Origin: a virus
Virus record (IMG/VR): IMGVR_UViG_3300031669_000031
Location: 1 to 58,575 of that record
Strand: one strand, 5' to 3'
Length of the DNA: 58,575 nt
The position numbers and the translations under genes are program-made. This document shows, one piece after another, positions 20,137-31,200 of the stretch; positions within the stretch are counted from its first letter, which is position 1; each line of letters opens with the position of its first letter. Under the pieces are notes generated by a model, which ran no database searches, was not told the DNA's origin, and saw nothing but the letters and a program-made list of their open reading frames with translations.

Positions 20137-22757
20137 TAAGTTAGCTTCATAGCGTAACGCTTTTCAATATCAGCGATCAGGCCTGAAATGTATGAATCAT
20201 CCTTCACTGCGCCACCTATCACGAATATAAACGATCTACAGCTGAATGAGGATCTCCCGGTTATTACCTTTTCTCCCGGAGAGACAACATGACTTGCACT
20301 GTGAACGAACCAATGTTCTCCGTCAGAACTACCAAACAGGTAAAAGGTGAAAGGTTTCATGTCTCCCGGGTTAATCCATCCATACAGGATCGATCTCATT
20401 ATCTTTTTAAAGCTTACCATTTCACCAAACTTAACAGGCCTGGTCTCTGCATGTATCATTATCTCCTGATCAGTTACAGCGAGCTCTTGCGTTATATCAT
20501 ACAGGTTGAATAATGAATTGGCATAATCAGTCCCATATACAGTCGGGAAGTCATGTATAAACGTCACCCAGGACTGAGTAATCCGAAACCACGACTTCGA
20601 TGTCAGGTTATATACATACGAGTAATTATACTCTGGATTACTTACAATGATCTCTTTACGCTCTGTTGCATTAAGCAGATTAACATTAACAAATGCTACA
20701 TTGGCATTCATTGCATACGTCCCAAATGGATCTTCATCAGTGAACAGGAGTGGGCGATACACATTTGGATCGTTCATTATCTTATCATACGAATTCAGGC
20801 CGATCAATGGCGATGCTGCCGGTCCAATGGCTTGATCACTTATCCCAATAGGATCTCTCCCTGCCAATATCATCAGGCCTTCATTACTCAGGAATATAAC
20901 CCCTCCATCAATACCTAGGATGGACTTAGCATTAATACATACAGTGCCTGATAATGGCCTGACACTTTGAATCAGTATATCTCCATCGCCTATATCAAGT
21001 GTCCAGATACCTCTGGTGGTAAAGGTGAAAATAGGGAACTGCCCAAACTGGCCCTGAGAGAGAGGTATTACATTGGTAGCCATTCCCATTATGAAACCGT
21101 CCACCCGATATGAGTTGATAGCAGGAAAGTAAAATGGGTTCTGGAATTCAGTAGCTTGTACCCTGTCTCCATCCCAATATGTTGCAGATACCTCAGGAGA
21201 ATCGATTGAATAGCCGGTATATGGTCCAATAACCTTAGGAAAGCCAAGGCCAGTATCAAGTGTGAAATAATTAACCGGCATAGCAAAAGAGAAATTCATG
21301 CCGAATACCTGGTTCATAGGGATTGTCTTTATATGCCTAATATCTGCTCCTATTTTGAACCACATATCACATTGCTTGCATCTGGCATCAGGATAACCAA
21401 TAAAGTCACGCAACGTAAACTGGAAATAATCAGGGTTTCCACCACCATCATCCCGATAATACGTGCATTCCTCCCACTCTGTCAATACACGCTTAGTACC
21501 TTCAGCAGTATCAATATCGTAAGAGATAGCTATAGAGTAAGCTGGGCCAGTTACATTATTGGTTCCTACATATAGTAACCCATGTAATGACTGTCCCTGA
21601 TATAAGGTATTTTTAATATTCCCCATGAATATCCGTTGATTATAGCTGAATAATCTTTTACCAAAGAGTCTGTGTATAGAAAAATTACCAGCAGGCATTA
21701 CATCACCCGATGATAACAAAGAAACATCAGATATAGCCACATTAGCAAATGTCTCAGCAGTAAGACTATCAATTCCGATTTTTCTTAGTTGAAAATAAAA
21801 TATCTCATTATTTATCCAGCTATTAGTCATGCCTGTAGTATATCCGGCAGGAAGTGTCATTGAATAATAATCGTCATCAACCATCAGAATCTTTTGTAAT
21901 TCTTCCAATGGTGCATGGTTTGTTATGTAGATGTTAAATGACTTAACAATGCCTTTGTATTGGGTTTTCAGGGCTATAAGGTCAGCAGATGATATGTTTA
22001 TTTTGTATTGAATGTCATACCCTGTAAATTTAACAGTAGTCCAATAGCTTGCTCCTGCATGCCATTTTCCATCAATATCACTTCCGACAATAAATGCAGG
22101 CACAGTATGCATCACGATAGAACCATCAAATAACTCCCATGCACAACGGACCAAGTATTTGCCTATCAAATAACCCTTCCTCACCATCCGTTTCCATTGA
22201 TCTTGTGCCGATCCCTTTAATGCAGTATCAATTGCATCATCAGTAGATGCAGCATCCAAGGTAATTACTTTTGTCTCATCATCCGTAGTATTGGCAACTC
22301 GCTGGAACTGGATAAGCGGCATGTCCGGGAGGAACCCATCAAAGGAACGGTAGTCTTGTGTATCAGGGTCATATAGCATCACATAGGTCTTTTCTCCCTC
22401 CTGATCACTGATCATACAGGCATTCCCTACATGACTGAAGGCTGCCTCACCTGTGATAGTTTGTAATGCTAAGTTCTGTGTTACAAGTACATCATTCTGG
22501 TATATGGCATAGGCAAGGTAAGATCCTGATGTTCCCCAAAAGGAATATACAGTCTCTGATATGATATGCTTATACATTAAGCTGAATTGTGGAGAGTCAG
22601 GAACCAGCACCTTTCCCGGGACAGGACGTAAGGCTCCATTGGTAAAGCGCATATTTATCATGTCAAGCAATGCACCATCAGGAAGGGCATCATTAGGCCT
22701 CCGGTCAATCCCCTTCAATGATATCGGCATCCGTAACTGGTTTTCCTTGGTAGCCAT
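20136..22757 (-). CDS. Tail nozzle / packaged-DNA-stabilisation-like beta-propeller protein
   Basis: An 873-residue virion protein. The start (MPISLKGIDRRPNDALPDG, then ALLDMINMRF) and the repeated strand pattern, including FTTRGIWTLDIGDGD and GGVIFLSNEGLMILAG around residues 575-640, resemble the P22 gp10/nozzle group of podovirus tail proteins, which extend the portal and close the DNA exit. It lies on the opposite strand from the portal and capsid genes. A 53-base overlap with the upstream HTH gene makes the exact start (22757 or 22730) uncertain. Confidence 0.65.
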   Translation of the reverse strand: MATKENQLRMPISLKGIDRRPNDALPDGALLDMINMRFTNGALRPVPGKVLVPDSPQFSLMYKHIISETVYSFWGTSGSYLAYAIYQNDVLVTQNLALQTITGEAAFSHVGNACMISDQEGEKTYVMLYDPDTQDYRSFDGFLPDMPLIQFQRVANTTDDETKVITLDAASTDDAIDTALKGSAQDQWKRMVRKGYLIGKYLVRCAWELFDGSIVMHTVPAFIVGSDIDGKWHAGASYWTTVKFTGYDIQYKINISSADLIALKTQYKGIVKSFNIYITNHAPLEELQKILMVDDDYYSMTLPAGYTTGMTNSWINNEIFYFQLRKIGIDSLTAETFANVAISDVSLLSSGDVMPAGNFSIHRLFGKRLFSYNQRIFMGNIKNTLYQGQSLHGLLYVGTNNVTGPAYSIAISYDIDTAEGTKRVLTEWEECTYYRDDGGGNPDYFQFTLRDFIGYPDARCKQCDMWFKIGADIRHIKTIPMNQVFGMNFSFAMPVNYFTLDTGLGFPKVIGPYTGYSIDSPEVSATYWDGDRVQATEFQNPFYFPAINSYRVDGFIMGMATNVIPLSQGQFGQFPIFTFTTRGIWTLDIGDGDILIQSVRPLSGTVCINAKSILGIDGGVIFLSNEGLMILAGRDPIGISDQAIGPAASPLIGLNSYDKIMNDPNVYRPLLFTDEDPFGTYAMNANVAFVNVNLLNATERKEIIVSNPEYNYSYVYNLTSKSWFRITQSWVTFIHDFPTVYGTDYANSLFNLYDITQELAVTDQEIMIHAETRPVKFGEMVSFKKIMRSILYGWINPGDMKPFTFYLFGSSDGEHWFVHSASHVVSPGEKVITGRSSFSCRSFIFVIGGAVKDDSYISGLIADIEKRYAMKLT

Positions 22758-23220
22758 CGTCTATTAATTTTTGGTTGAAAAACTGGAATATATTTGCAGT
22801 ATCGACATTAACCCCAGGCATATCGCTGTCTTTGGGATTGCCAATATTTTCGAGTTCACTTAGTGTTTTAAGCGTTTTTTGCAGTGCATCGATATTTCTG
22901 GTGTCCTTTGCGACTCTTATTATCCGTTCAAGTATCAGCTTCTTAGCCCTGAACATATCTTTCATGAACTGAGCTCGTTCATGTAGTGCAATATTGAGTT
23001 CCTGTTCAGGGGTATGGATAATTGCTATCTTGTCATTGTCAACATGAGGCATTAATCCATCTTTGATCTTGTTTGTCTGGTCCAGATATTGCTGATATTT
23101 GCGATAGACAGTTCTTAAATTGGCACCGGATGACTTGGCAGCATCCTGTACTGTCATGTTCTGCTCAATGATATAGAATAATGCTCTGTCAAGGGCTTTC
23201 CTGTTAGTGAATTTTGGCAT
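22705..23220 (-). CDS. HTH protein, small-terminase-like
   Basis: A 171-residue protein. Residues 8-48 (ALDRALFYIIEQNMTVQDAA then SGANLRTVYRKYQQ) form a helix-turn-helix. A long helical region follows (residues 70-125, with LERIIRVAKDTRNIDALQKT), and the C-terminal NIFQFFNQKLIDDGYQ is typical of some small terminase subunits. It may recognise DNA for packaging, or regulate the divergent promoter region at its start, where a GACAAAATGACA box lies. A second small HTH protein precedes the large terminase. Confidence 0.5.
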   Translation of the reverse strand: MPKFTNRKALDRALFYIIEQNMTVQDAAKSSGANLRTVYRKYQQYLDQTNKIKDGLMPHVDNDKIAIIHTPEQELNIALHERAQFMKDMFRAKKLILERIIRVAKDTRNIDALQKTLKTLSELENIGNPKDSDMPGVNVDTANIFQFFNQKLIDDGYQGKPVTDADIIEGD

Positions 23221-23268
23221 GTCACTATATGTTTTTGCAAAGTTTATAATAAATACTCATGTAATAGC

Positions 23269-23280
23269 GACAAAATGACA
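23269..23280. promoter_or_regulatory. GACAAAATGACA box between divergent genes
   Basis: This 12-base box lies in the 133-base gap between the leftward HTH gene and the rightward virion operon. Near-identical boxes occur at 18812-18824 (GACAAAAATGACA) and 48885-48896 (GACAAAAAGACA), also between divergent transcripts. I infer an operator for a phage regulator. No convincing TAnnTTTG promoter is seen in this gap. Confidence 0.5.
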
Positions 23281-23353
23281 GAAACTTGCGCCAAAAAAAC
23301 GCTTTACAACGGAGAAAAACTTATAAGTTTACATTTTACAAAATCTACCAGAT

Positions 23354-23914
23354 ATGATTGGCACAGCATTGGCTATAGCTTCACTTGCCGGGACAGTGCT
23401 CTCACAGGCAGAATCTGCCGCAGCTAACAAGCGAGCAGAAAGAGAACTGGCACAACGAAGGCAAGAGCTTGATCTTGAAGTCAAGTATGACTACAATCTT
23501 GACTTCCTCAATACTCCACAGGCAAAGTCAGCACTCAGCCTCCTTACTCAGAAGTATATAGAGAACACTAAGAAGGTAGCCCAGGGATCAGTAATCTCCG
23601 GGGCATCGGATGAGAAAACCGTTGCAGCCGCAGAAGAAATGCAAAAGCCCTATGTTGGTGCAATAACGAGTCTTGCCGGTTACGGACAACAGAGACAGGA
23701 CTATCTCAAAAGAAATCAGCTCAGTATGGATCAACACCTTGCAGATCTCCAATACTCTAATACACTTGCAAAAGGACAGAACTGGTCAAATCTTGGGACT
23801 AATGCCCTTAATGCAGGTATCGGATTCGCTCAGGCAGATGCTACCGGAGCATTCGAAGATATGGATAGCTGGTTTAAAGGACTTGGAGCAAAAGGCCGGG
23901 TTAAAAAGATATAA
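23354..23914 (+). CDS. Internal virion protein, small (186 aa)
   Basis: A 186-residue protein with a hydrophobic alanine-rich N-terminus (MIGTALAIASLAGTVLSQAE), a charged coiled-coil part and a glycine/alanine-rich C-terminal third ending in a basic KGRVKKI. Composition and position, first of the block that leads to the polyvalent protein and portal, match ejected internal virion proteins of podoviruses such as the T7 gp14 class. The homology is not demonstrable by eye. Confidence 0.5.
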   Translation: MIGTALAIASLAGTVLSQAESAAANKRAERELAQRRQELDLEVKYDYNLDFLNTPQAKSALSLLTQKYIENTKKVAQGSVISGASDEKTVAAAEEMQKPYVGAITSLAGYGQQRQDYLKRNQLSMDQHLADLQYSNTLAKGQNWSNLGTNALNAGIGFAQADATGAFEDMDSWFKGLGAKGRVKKI

Positions 23915-23969
23915 TCGGCAATCCCGGTAGCTCAATGAATAAGGCTCTCAACTATAATCTCAGAAATTA

Positions 23970-25208
23970 ATGGCACGATTAGACCTGGAAGAAAAACCAC
24001 CTGCTACACCAATAGCAAAAGGACCATATTCTGCACTGTTTGATTGGGAAAAAGAGACCGATACAGCAAAACAGGACTTGGAAAAGAAACAGGGAGTACA
24101 AAAAAAGATCATGCGGACCAATGCGCTTGGTGAGGCATTCAGGCTATTGGCTGAAGGAGTAGGCGCAACACAAGGCTCCACAATAACACCACGCAATGTT
24201 AATCCCGGCATCCTGTCAGCAGTTAATGAGTATGGCAAGAATGAGACCGAATACATGCAGAAGATGGCAGGAATCGATACTAAAAAGCTTGCACTGGCAT
24301 CAGAGGATCTCAAATATAAGCTTGGCACCGAAGCCGCAAAAGCAGACAGAGCGTTCAAAGAACAGGAAGCAGAGAAGGACAGAGCAGCTCAGGCAGAAAA
24401 AGAGCTAAATAACTTCATTAAAGAGCAGGAGCTATTAGAGAAACAATACAGGCTCAGAGGGATGGAGAATGAGGCAGAGGGAGCCCGAAAGATTCGTCAA
24501 ATGGCAACTGATGCAGCCCTTGGCATTGAGAGAGACCGTAAGAAAGCACAGTTCGAGAGAGGGCTTGATCTTATACCAGGTCAGGGATTAACGACAGGGA
24601 TAGATATACTCACCCCTCCGCAAAAAGGAGATAAAGGCTCCATGCAGTTTATTACACCAGACACACACCAAACCATATACCTTACCCCGGGACTTATCAA
24701 TTATATTTCAACTCAGTTATCGACAGGAAAAAGTCAGTATGACCAGACAATACCAAGAGTATTGAGGGATATTATGGCTAACAAGAATCCTCAACCAGAG
24801 GCATTAGCCAAAGCTTTTACGGATAATTGGGATTTTATAAGGGACAATATATTTGCCCCTGTTCCTGATCTTGCAGCACAGATAGGACTAAAGCCGGGAG
24901 AGGCTCCTCCTCCTTCACAATCTGCCTCATCGGCACCAACACAACAAGTAAAGGATGACGGAAGCGTAACGCTTGACGATGAATCCCAGGTTCAATTACA
25001 AATGAGAATTACTGAAATTTTAGATACCAACCCCTCCGATATGAGCGACAAAGCCATAAACGAGAAAATAAAGAAAATTGCTGATCTTAAATACACAACT
25101 CTTACTACAGCAGGATTGCCAGTAACTAAAAATGAAGCATTAAAGACAGCAATGAGTGATGTTGGGGAGTGGAGGGATGAACAAAGGAAACAGAATTCTG
25201 GTAAGTAA
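23970..25208 (+). CDS. Internal virion protein, helical (412 aa)
   Basis: A 412-residue protein. Residues about 60-200 are very long helices rich in glutamate, lysine and alanine, with probable coiled coils. Residues 205-300 form a mixed domain (DTHQTIYLTPGLINYIST), and a proline/serine linker (PPPSQSASSAPTQQ) leads to a helical C-terminus. Placed between another internal protein and the giant polyvalent protein, it is probably ejected with DNA or scaffolds that assembly. No family is recognised. Confidence 0.5.
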   Translation: MARLDLEEKPPATPIAKGPYSALFDWEKETDTAKQDLEKKQGVQKKIMRTNALGEAFRLLAEGVGATQGSTITPRNVNPGILSAVNEYGKNETEYMQKMAGIDTKKLALASEDLKYKLGTEAAKADRAFKEQEAEKDRAAQAEKELNNFIKEQELLEKQYRLRGMENEAEGARKIRQMATDAALGIERDRKKAQFERGLDLIPGQGLTTGIDILTPPQKGDKGSMQFITPDTHQTIYLTPGLINYISTQLSTGKSQYDQTIPRVLRDIMANKNPQPEALAKAFTDNWDFIRDNIFAPVPDLAAQIGLKPGEAPPPSQSASSAPTQQVKDDGSVTLDDESQVQLQMRITEILDTNPSDMSDKAINEKIKKIADLKYTTLTTAGLPVTKNEALKTAMSDVGEWRDEQRKQNSGK

Positions 25209-25222
25209 TTAAACTGATCAAA

Positions 25223-28200
25223 ATGACAGTCGATGATGTAGTTAAAGATAAGCCAGCTACTAAACAGAAGGTCTATATTCCTTCATATAAAGAGATGAAG
25301 GAAAAGGCAGAGGCACTATCCATGAAGGGAGAGCCTGATGTTATTGGCCCATATGCCAAGCAAACCGAAGAAGCAAGGCTGAAAGAAGAACAGTGGCAAC
25401 AGAAAAACGCATTTCAGAAGTTCGGGGCAGGTGCAAAAGCCGGAGGATTAGGTATGGCATCCGGGGTGGAATCATTCATTGGAGAGATGCTTCCATTACT
25501 GAGTTCAGCTTCAGGTATGGCAGGATGGCAGCCAGATGCATATATAGCCAGTAAGGTACTTCAAAACAAAGCCAGAGAGACACTTGCCAATCGAAAAGAA
25601 ATATACGGTCATGGAACTATGTTCGAATTTGGAACAATGGCTCCGCTACTTGCAGGTATTGTCGCATCAGGAGGCGCAGGAGTAGCAGGGGCAGGTCTGG
25701 CAGCCTCACTTATCGGAGAGGGAACACTGGTTGCAATGACAATGGATGTATATGGAAACTCAATACTCGAGCAGGAACTATACCAGGAGGAAACAGGAAA
25801 AGAGATCAGTGAATTACAGAAGCAGGCAGTAGCACTCGCATCAGCGGCAGCCATGCTTGTTGCCGGGAAGGTTGTAGGAAGTGGTGTGAAAGGAGTCAAT
25901 AAGATCCTTGGGGAATCCATATCAGCAACTCTTAAAGAATCCCCGGATATTGCAACTAACATTCTCAGGCGATATATCGCAGATACCCCGGCAGCAGTAC
26001 AGAAAATAGGCAGGCTGGCATGGGAGACATCAAAAGAAGCCGGGAAATCAGGTTTAATATTTGGCGCAATGACAACAGCGCAGGATATACTTGCCAACCT
26101 GAATAAATACCCTGAAGATCGCCTGCTATTTGAAGAAGTAGTTACAAATACTCTCCAATCAATCAAGATGGGAGGCATGTTAGGTGCATTCCTTGGACCA
26201 TTTGCCGCAGGACAAAGTGAAGTGTATCACTATATGAGGCGCAAAAAATCAGGGTTTAATATCATTCAGACAAAGGACGGACAGACATACGAGAAAGTAA
26301 GCGACCATCCCCTTGACCCTACAAAGGTAACGGTACTTGACCGGAAGATGAACATCAAAGATATCAACCGGGAGGATATTGTGGATCAGGTATCGATGAC
26401 TGCACCGGAGAAAGAACAACTACTCGATGCATGGAAAACAAATCAGGATGCACTGCCGGAGATTGAGAAAGCTATCCTTACCAACAATACCAGACGAGTA
26501 CTTACCGACCTGACTAACAGGGTTGCAGAGATACATCCCAAGACAGGACAGCCGGTATCAGTTAATATGATGACTGATAAGGATGGCAATGGCTATTTCC
26601 GTAAGGTCACAAAGGAAATGGGTGACGGTACCTATGCCATGATGAGCAAGATTGAGCGCAGTCCTGATGGCTCTATGACGGTCAACGACATAATGGTCAA
26701 GATACTTGATCGGGAAGGCAATCCTGCTAATGGCTGGCGAACAGATAAGACATTGACACCTGAGGAGTTTATTCAGATGGGAGTCGATGCATACAGGGGA
26801 AAGAAAGGCTGGATTCCGGGAGTACCAGGTCAGGAACCAATAGTTGATGCAAAGACAGGCGAGCCAGTGGACCCTGTTATAAGACAAGCAAATCAGGATG
26901 CAGCCAATAAAGTTGCCAAGGTAGGTGATGAGATCAAATACATGGGCCGGGATTGGGAAGTGCAGGAGGTAGGATTCGATGGAAGTATCAAGATAACAGG
27001 ACTTAAAGACGGTGAGTACACAGGTGAGGAAATGAGCATCCCTCCTGAAAAGATATCAGAGGTCAATAAGGATATCAAAGAGCCTGAGGTTGAAATGGTC
27101 AAGGTTGACGGAGTAGAACAGGCCGCACACCAGGGACCACCTTCATATGAGAAAGACGGTAATTCCGTATCAAAAGGTTATATCAGGGGAGCCATCCGCA
27201 CAGCAAAGTCACCAAAGGACTTATACGGTCTGAAATGGGAGAATGACGAGGAGCTCAATCAGATGTATAAAGCCAAGTTCCCTGAAATGGTGCAAACCTA
27301 CATGATCGGAAAGGATGAAGTGGAGAGGGATGAAGTACTTGGAGCTATCAACCATGCATCAGATCCGGCAGGCCTGACAGATATCAAGATCAATCTTGAC
27401 ACCGAATTGCAGGGAATGCTCGATGCTAAGCTGGCATCATTGGGAGTAGTGCCTGAGGTTGCCCCTGTTGAGGGGGAGACAGTTACGGAGAAAGGCTCCG
27501 AAAAGCCCCAAAAAGCCCCGGAGAAAAAACCGGCACCCGAGAAGGAGATTACACAAGCACCGTCGAAGCCAGCGCCTGAAGAGAAAAAGCCAGCTATAGA
27601 TCAGGAAGGGTTAAAATCAAGACATCAAACATTTGCTAACTGGTTTGAATTACAATATCCTCAATACAAAAATGATTATAAACTAAATACATTTGTTGAT
27701 GGTGATGTTTATATTCATGTTCCGGGAACCGCTATTCATATAAAAGAATCTGAAATGCCTGATGAGGATTTGATGAATAAGCGATTGAAAAATAAAAATA
27801 TTACAGAGAAAGAAAGATTAGAAATTCAAAATGAATTAAATCTACTAAATCAAGCTAAAGAGGTCGGACAGCCGGAGACAGAAGTAGTTAGTGGGTCGGG
27901 TAAAACTGATATTGGTGAATTTACAGTTGAGTCTTTGAATAAAAGAGCAATTCAGTATGGTCTTATAAGTAGGGATAGAGGGACTGATGTGATTGATATA
28001 ATTCTAAATGGAATGGAGACGGGACTTGCTCCAGACATAGCGAAGATACCTAAGAAAGAATGGGATCAATTACGATTAGATGCCTTTGATATAAGAAATA
28101 ATTTATCAAGAAGAATTGAAGGAAAGGAAACAGCACCGGCAGAAGCCCCTGCCTCAACCAAGCCGGAGAAAGCGCCTGAAGTAGTTGAAGGAGGGCGCAA

Positions 28201-31200
28201 GACCGCAGACAAGATCAGCACAGAGCTCACAGAGGCCGGTAATGAAGTTGAGCCAAGACCAACAGAAGCACAGATAGAGGCTGGCAATTATCCGAAAGGG
28301 CATATCTCAATACTTGGAATGAATATATCCATTGAGACAGCAGCAGGGGGGATAAGATCAGGCACTGATCCCTCAGGAAAGAAGTGGAGTATTATGATGA
28401 ACCATGATTACGGTCACATTCTTGGCACTGTATCTACTGATGGAGAGCCGGTTGATGTATTCATTGGGAAGATTGAACCGGGGCAGAAGGTGTATATTAT
28501 TTCTCAGCTAAAACCAGAAACAGGAGAATTCGATGAACTGAAAATAATGCTCGGATTTAATTCTGAATTTGATGCCAGAGCAGGATATCTCTCTAACTAT
28601 GAACCAGGATGGAAGGGATTAGGTGAAATTACAACCATGAGGTTATTAGACTTTAAAGAAATTGTCTTTACAAAGAACCGAACTCAAAGACCTATAGCTA
28701 CAGCAGGATGGAAGGAGATTGATGGCAAATATATCAACAAGGAGTGGTTATCTAACGAAAAGACTTATGGCAAGGCAGAGCCAATCGTATCAACCGAAGG
28801 AATAACTTCTCCTGGCATCGACATAACAAAGAAAGAGTTTGCTGTACTGGATATAACAAAGGGCCTTAAATCAGCATATCGCAGACAGTATCTTGATAAG
28901 TTGGGCATTGATGAGGCTGAATATGCTGCTATTAAAGAAAGCCTGTATAAGAAAAAGTTATTGCTTGCTAATGGAGGAATTGAAGGAATAGGCCGGGCAG
29001 TAGTAGCAGGATTATACAAGAGAGCAGGAGGGAACGCTATTAGTGGCGATGCTTATAGAGATCCTAACAGTAAAGTATGGAAATTATGGGACACACAACT
29101 TAAAACTGATGAGCAAGGACAAACTGAAAAACCGATTCAACCAGACATTACTCCAGAGGGCGAATTCGCAGGGGATATCGTACCAGGAGGCACAGAAACA
29201 GGCATTGGAGGAACTGAAGCGCAAGGTGAGCCAGAACCTGCAAAACCACAATTCGCAGGGGAAAAGGTAAAGTACACTCCCTTTGATGAATGGGACAAAA
29301 GCCTGATCAAAGCCCGGGACTATGCAAGGCACATCTTCTCTACAGAGGAGCTTGATGCATTGCAGGCATCCGGTGATCTTGTATGGAATAATACTGAGAG
29401 TATCGTTAGTGTTATCAATAAGAAGCTTAGCGAGGTTGAGCCGGAAGTTACTGTAGAGAAGCCCAAGCCTGCATTTGCCGGGGAAGTAGTAACGGTCAAA
29501 AAAGAAACTAAGAGTGTTGTCACAAAGAAACTTGATAAACAATCAGCAATCAAAGAGGATAAGATATTTAAGGAGCAGAAGAATCAGTTACTCGATGACT
29601 TGATTGCCGCAGAAGACTTACTGTTGGGGAGTAATAAAGAGAAAGTCCGTACTAAAGAACAAGAATTAAGGAAAGAGCCTGAGATAGATGAAAGTACTGT
29701 TGATGGTTACATAGTGAGTGAATATGAATACAAACTTGATTCTCTCCCTAAAAAAATCGAAGCTAAGTTAAATAAGCTCGGAATAAAGGTTAATGACGGC
29801 AAATTAATTATTGATATCTACAAGGATGGCACTGTAGAGGTTGGCGATATTCGGACAGCATTGAGAATAGTTGACAAGGGATTTCCGACACGGTTAAAGG
29901 AAAAAAAATACACTACCGGGCCGGGGAAGATTGGTAAATCACAGTATTGGGATAAAGCTGTATCATATGGCAGTTTAAAGGAGTCTGAGAGGCGTGTGGC
30001 CCTGGCAGAGGAGAACTTATCAAATGCAGTTAAAAATGGCAACAAGGGCCTTCAGAAAGTCATGGAGGAGCAATTAGCCGAAGTCAGAGCTATTCATGAA
30101 GTAGCAAAGAATGTTGACTATGAAAGATTAGCAAAGCAGGATAAGATTAATGCAGACGTAGAATTCAATGCCTTATGGGAAAAGAATGCTCAACAATACG
30201 ATTTTGATAATGTTCGAAAAGAAGAATTATTTGATATTCTTGAAAAAGAAGGTCGCCCCACTGAACTTACTTATGAATCAGTACAGCCATTGGTACTAAG
30301 GACACATCTGGTGAAAGAGGAAAAAACTGTTAAGGAGAAGATTATAGAGAGTAATACTAAATTACATGAGCTGAATCTGGAATTATCTGAAAAGTTTTCT
30401 CGCAAAGATGGTAAGGGTTTGAAGTTACCTAAAACACAATCAGAGACATTTACTTTAAGATCGCTACAAAATCAGATAAGGCATCTCGAACATGAAATTG
30501 CTGATCTGAAAAGATATGAACCTGAAATAAATAAACTGAGCGAAGAGCCAGCTGTACCAAAAGAGGAGAAACCTGTTACAGAAGCCCTGAAGGTAGAGAC
30601 ACCTGTAAAAGAACTCCCCACAACAAAGGATAAGATAAAGTTCACAAGAGGAGGAAGGGAATGGACGGCTGATGTTGAGCATGTATTTCCTGATGGCAAG
30701 GTGCAGGTAGATGTGTTTGGGAGGAAGATTGTCAATCCGGGAGAATACATTATTGTCGGAAAAGAAATGCCTGTAGATGGGATTATCTTTAAAAACAAGG
30801 TTTATAAATCTATGGATCAGGTTCTCGAGGCCATAGACAAAGGGGAAATAGGATTTGATGAGTCTAAGCAGTTACGAGAGGATATAAGCAAGGTTGAAGA
30901 TATTCCTAAAGTACAAGGCCCGGTTCCGGAGTTTGCAGGTAATGCAGTTGAGCCTAATCCTATTGCGGAGATCCAGGAATTACCCCCTGCAGAAAAAGAA
31001 GATGAACCCACTATCGAAAGAGAAGTTGAGCAGCTTGAGGATCCGGAAGATGCGCCTGAAGATAAGCCAATGACAGAGAAAGATGCTAAAGATGAGAAAG
31101 TTGATTTCGATGAGGCTGATCAGATTATTGAAAAGGTTGGGCCAATAACAGACTTCGGGGAGAAGATCGGGGGAGCAAGAAAAGATGAAGCAGAATCAGG

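Noticed and set aside
20136-22757. Phage depolymerase or tail fibre instead of nozzle
   Set aside because: No beta-helix repeats or collagen-like stretches are present; the propeller-type strand pattern and conserved start point to a nozzle protein.
23915-23969. A tRNA gene between two internal virion protein genes
   Set aside because: The stretch begins like a tRNA (CCCGGTAGCTCAATG) but its D and anticodon stems do not pair and there is no T arm. At most it is a decayed 5' fragment.
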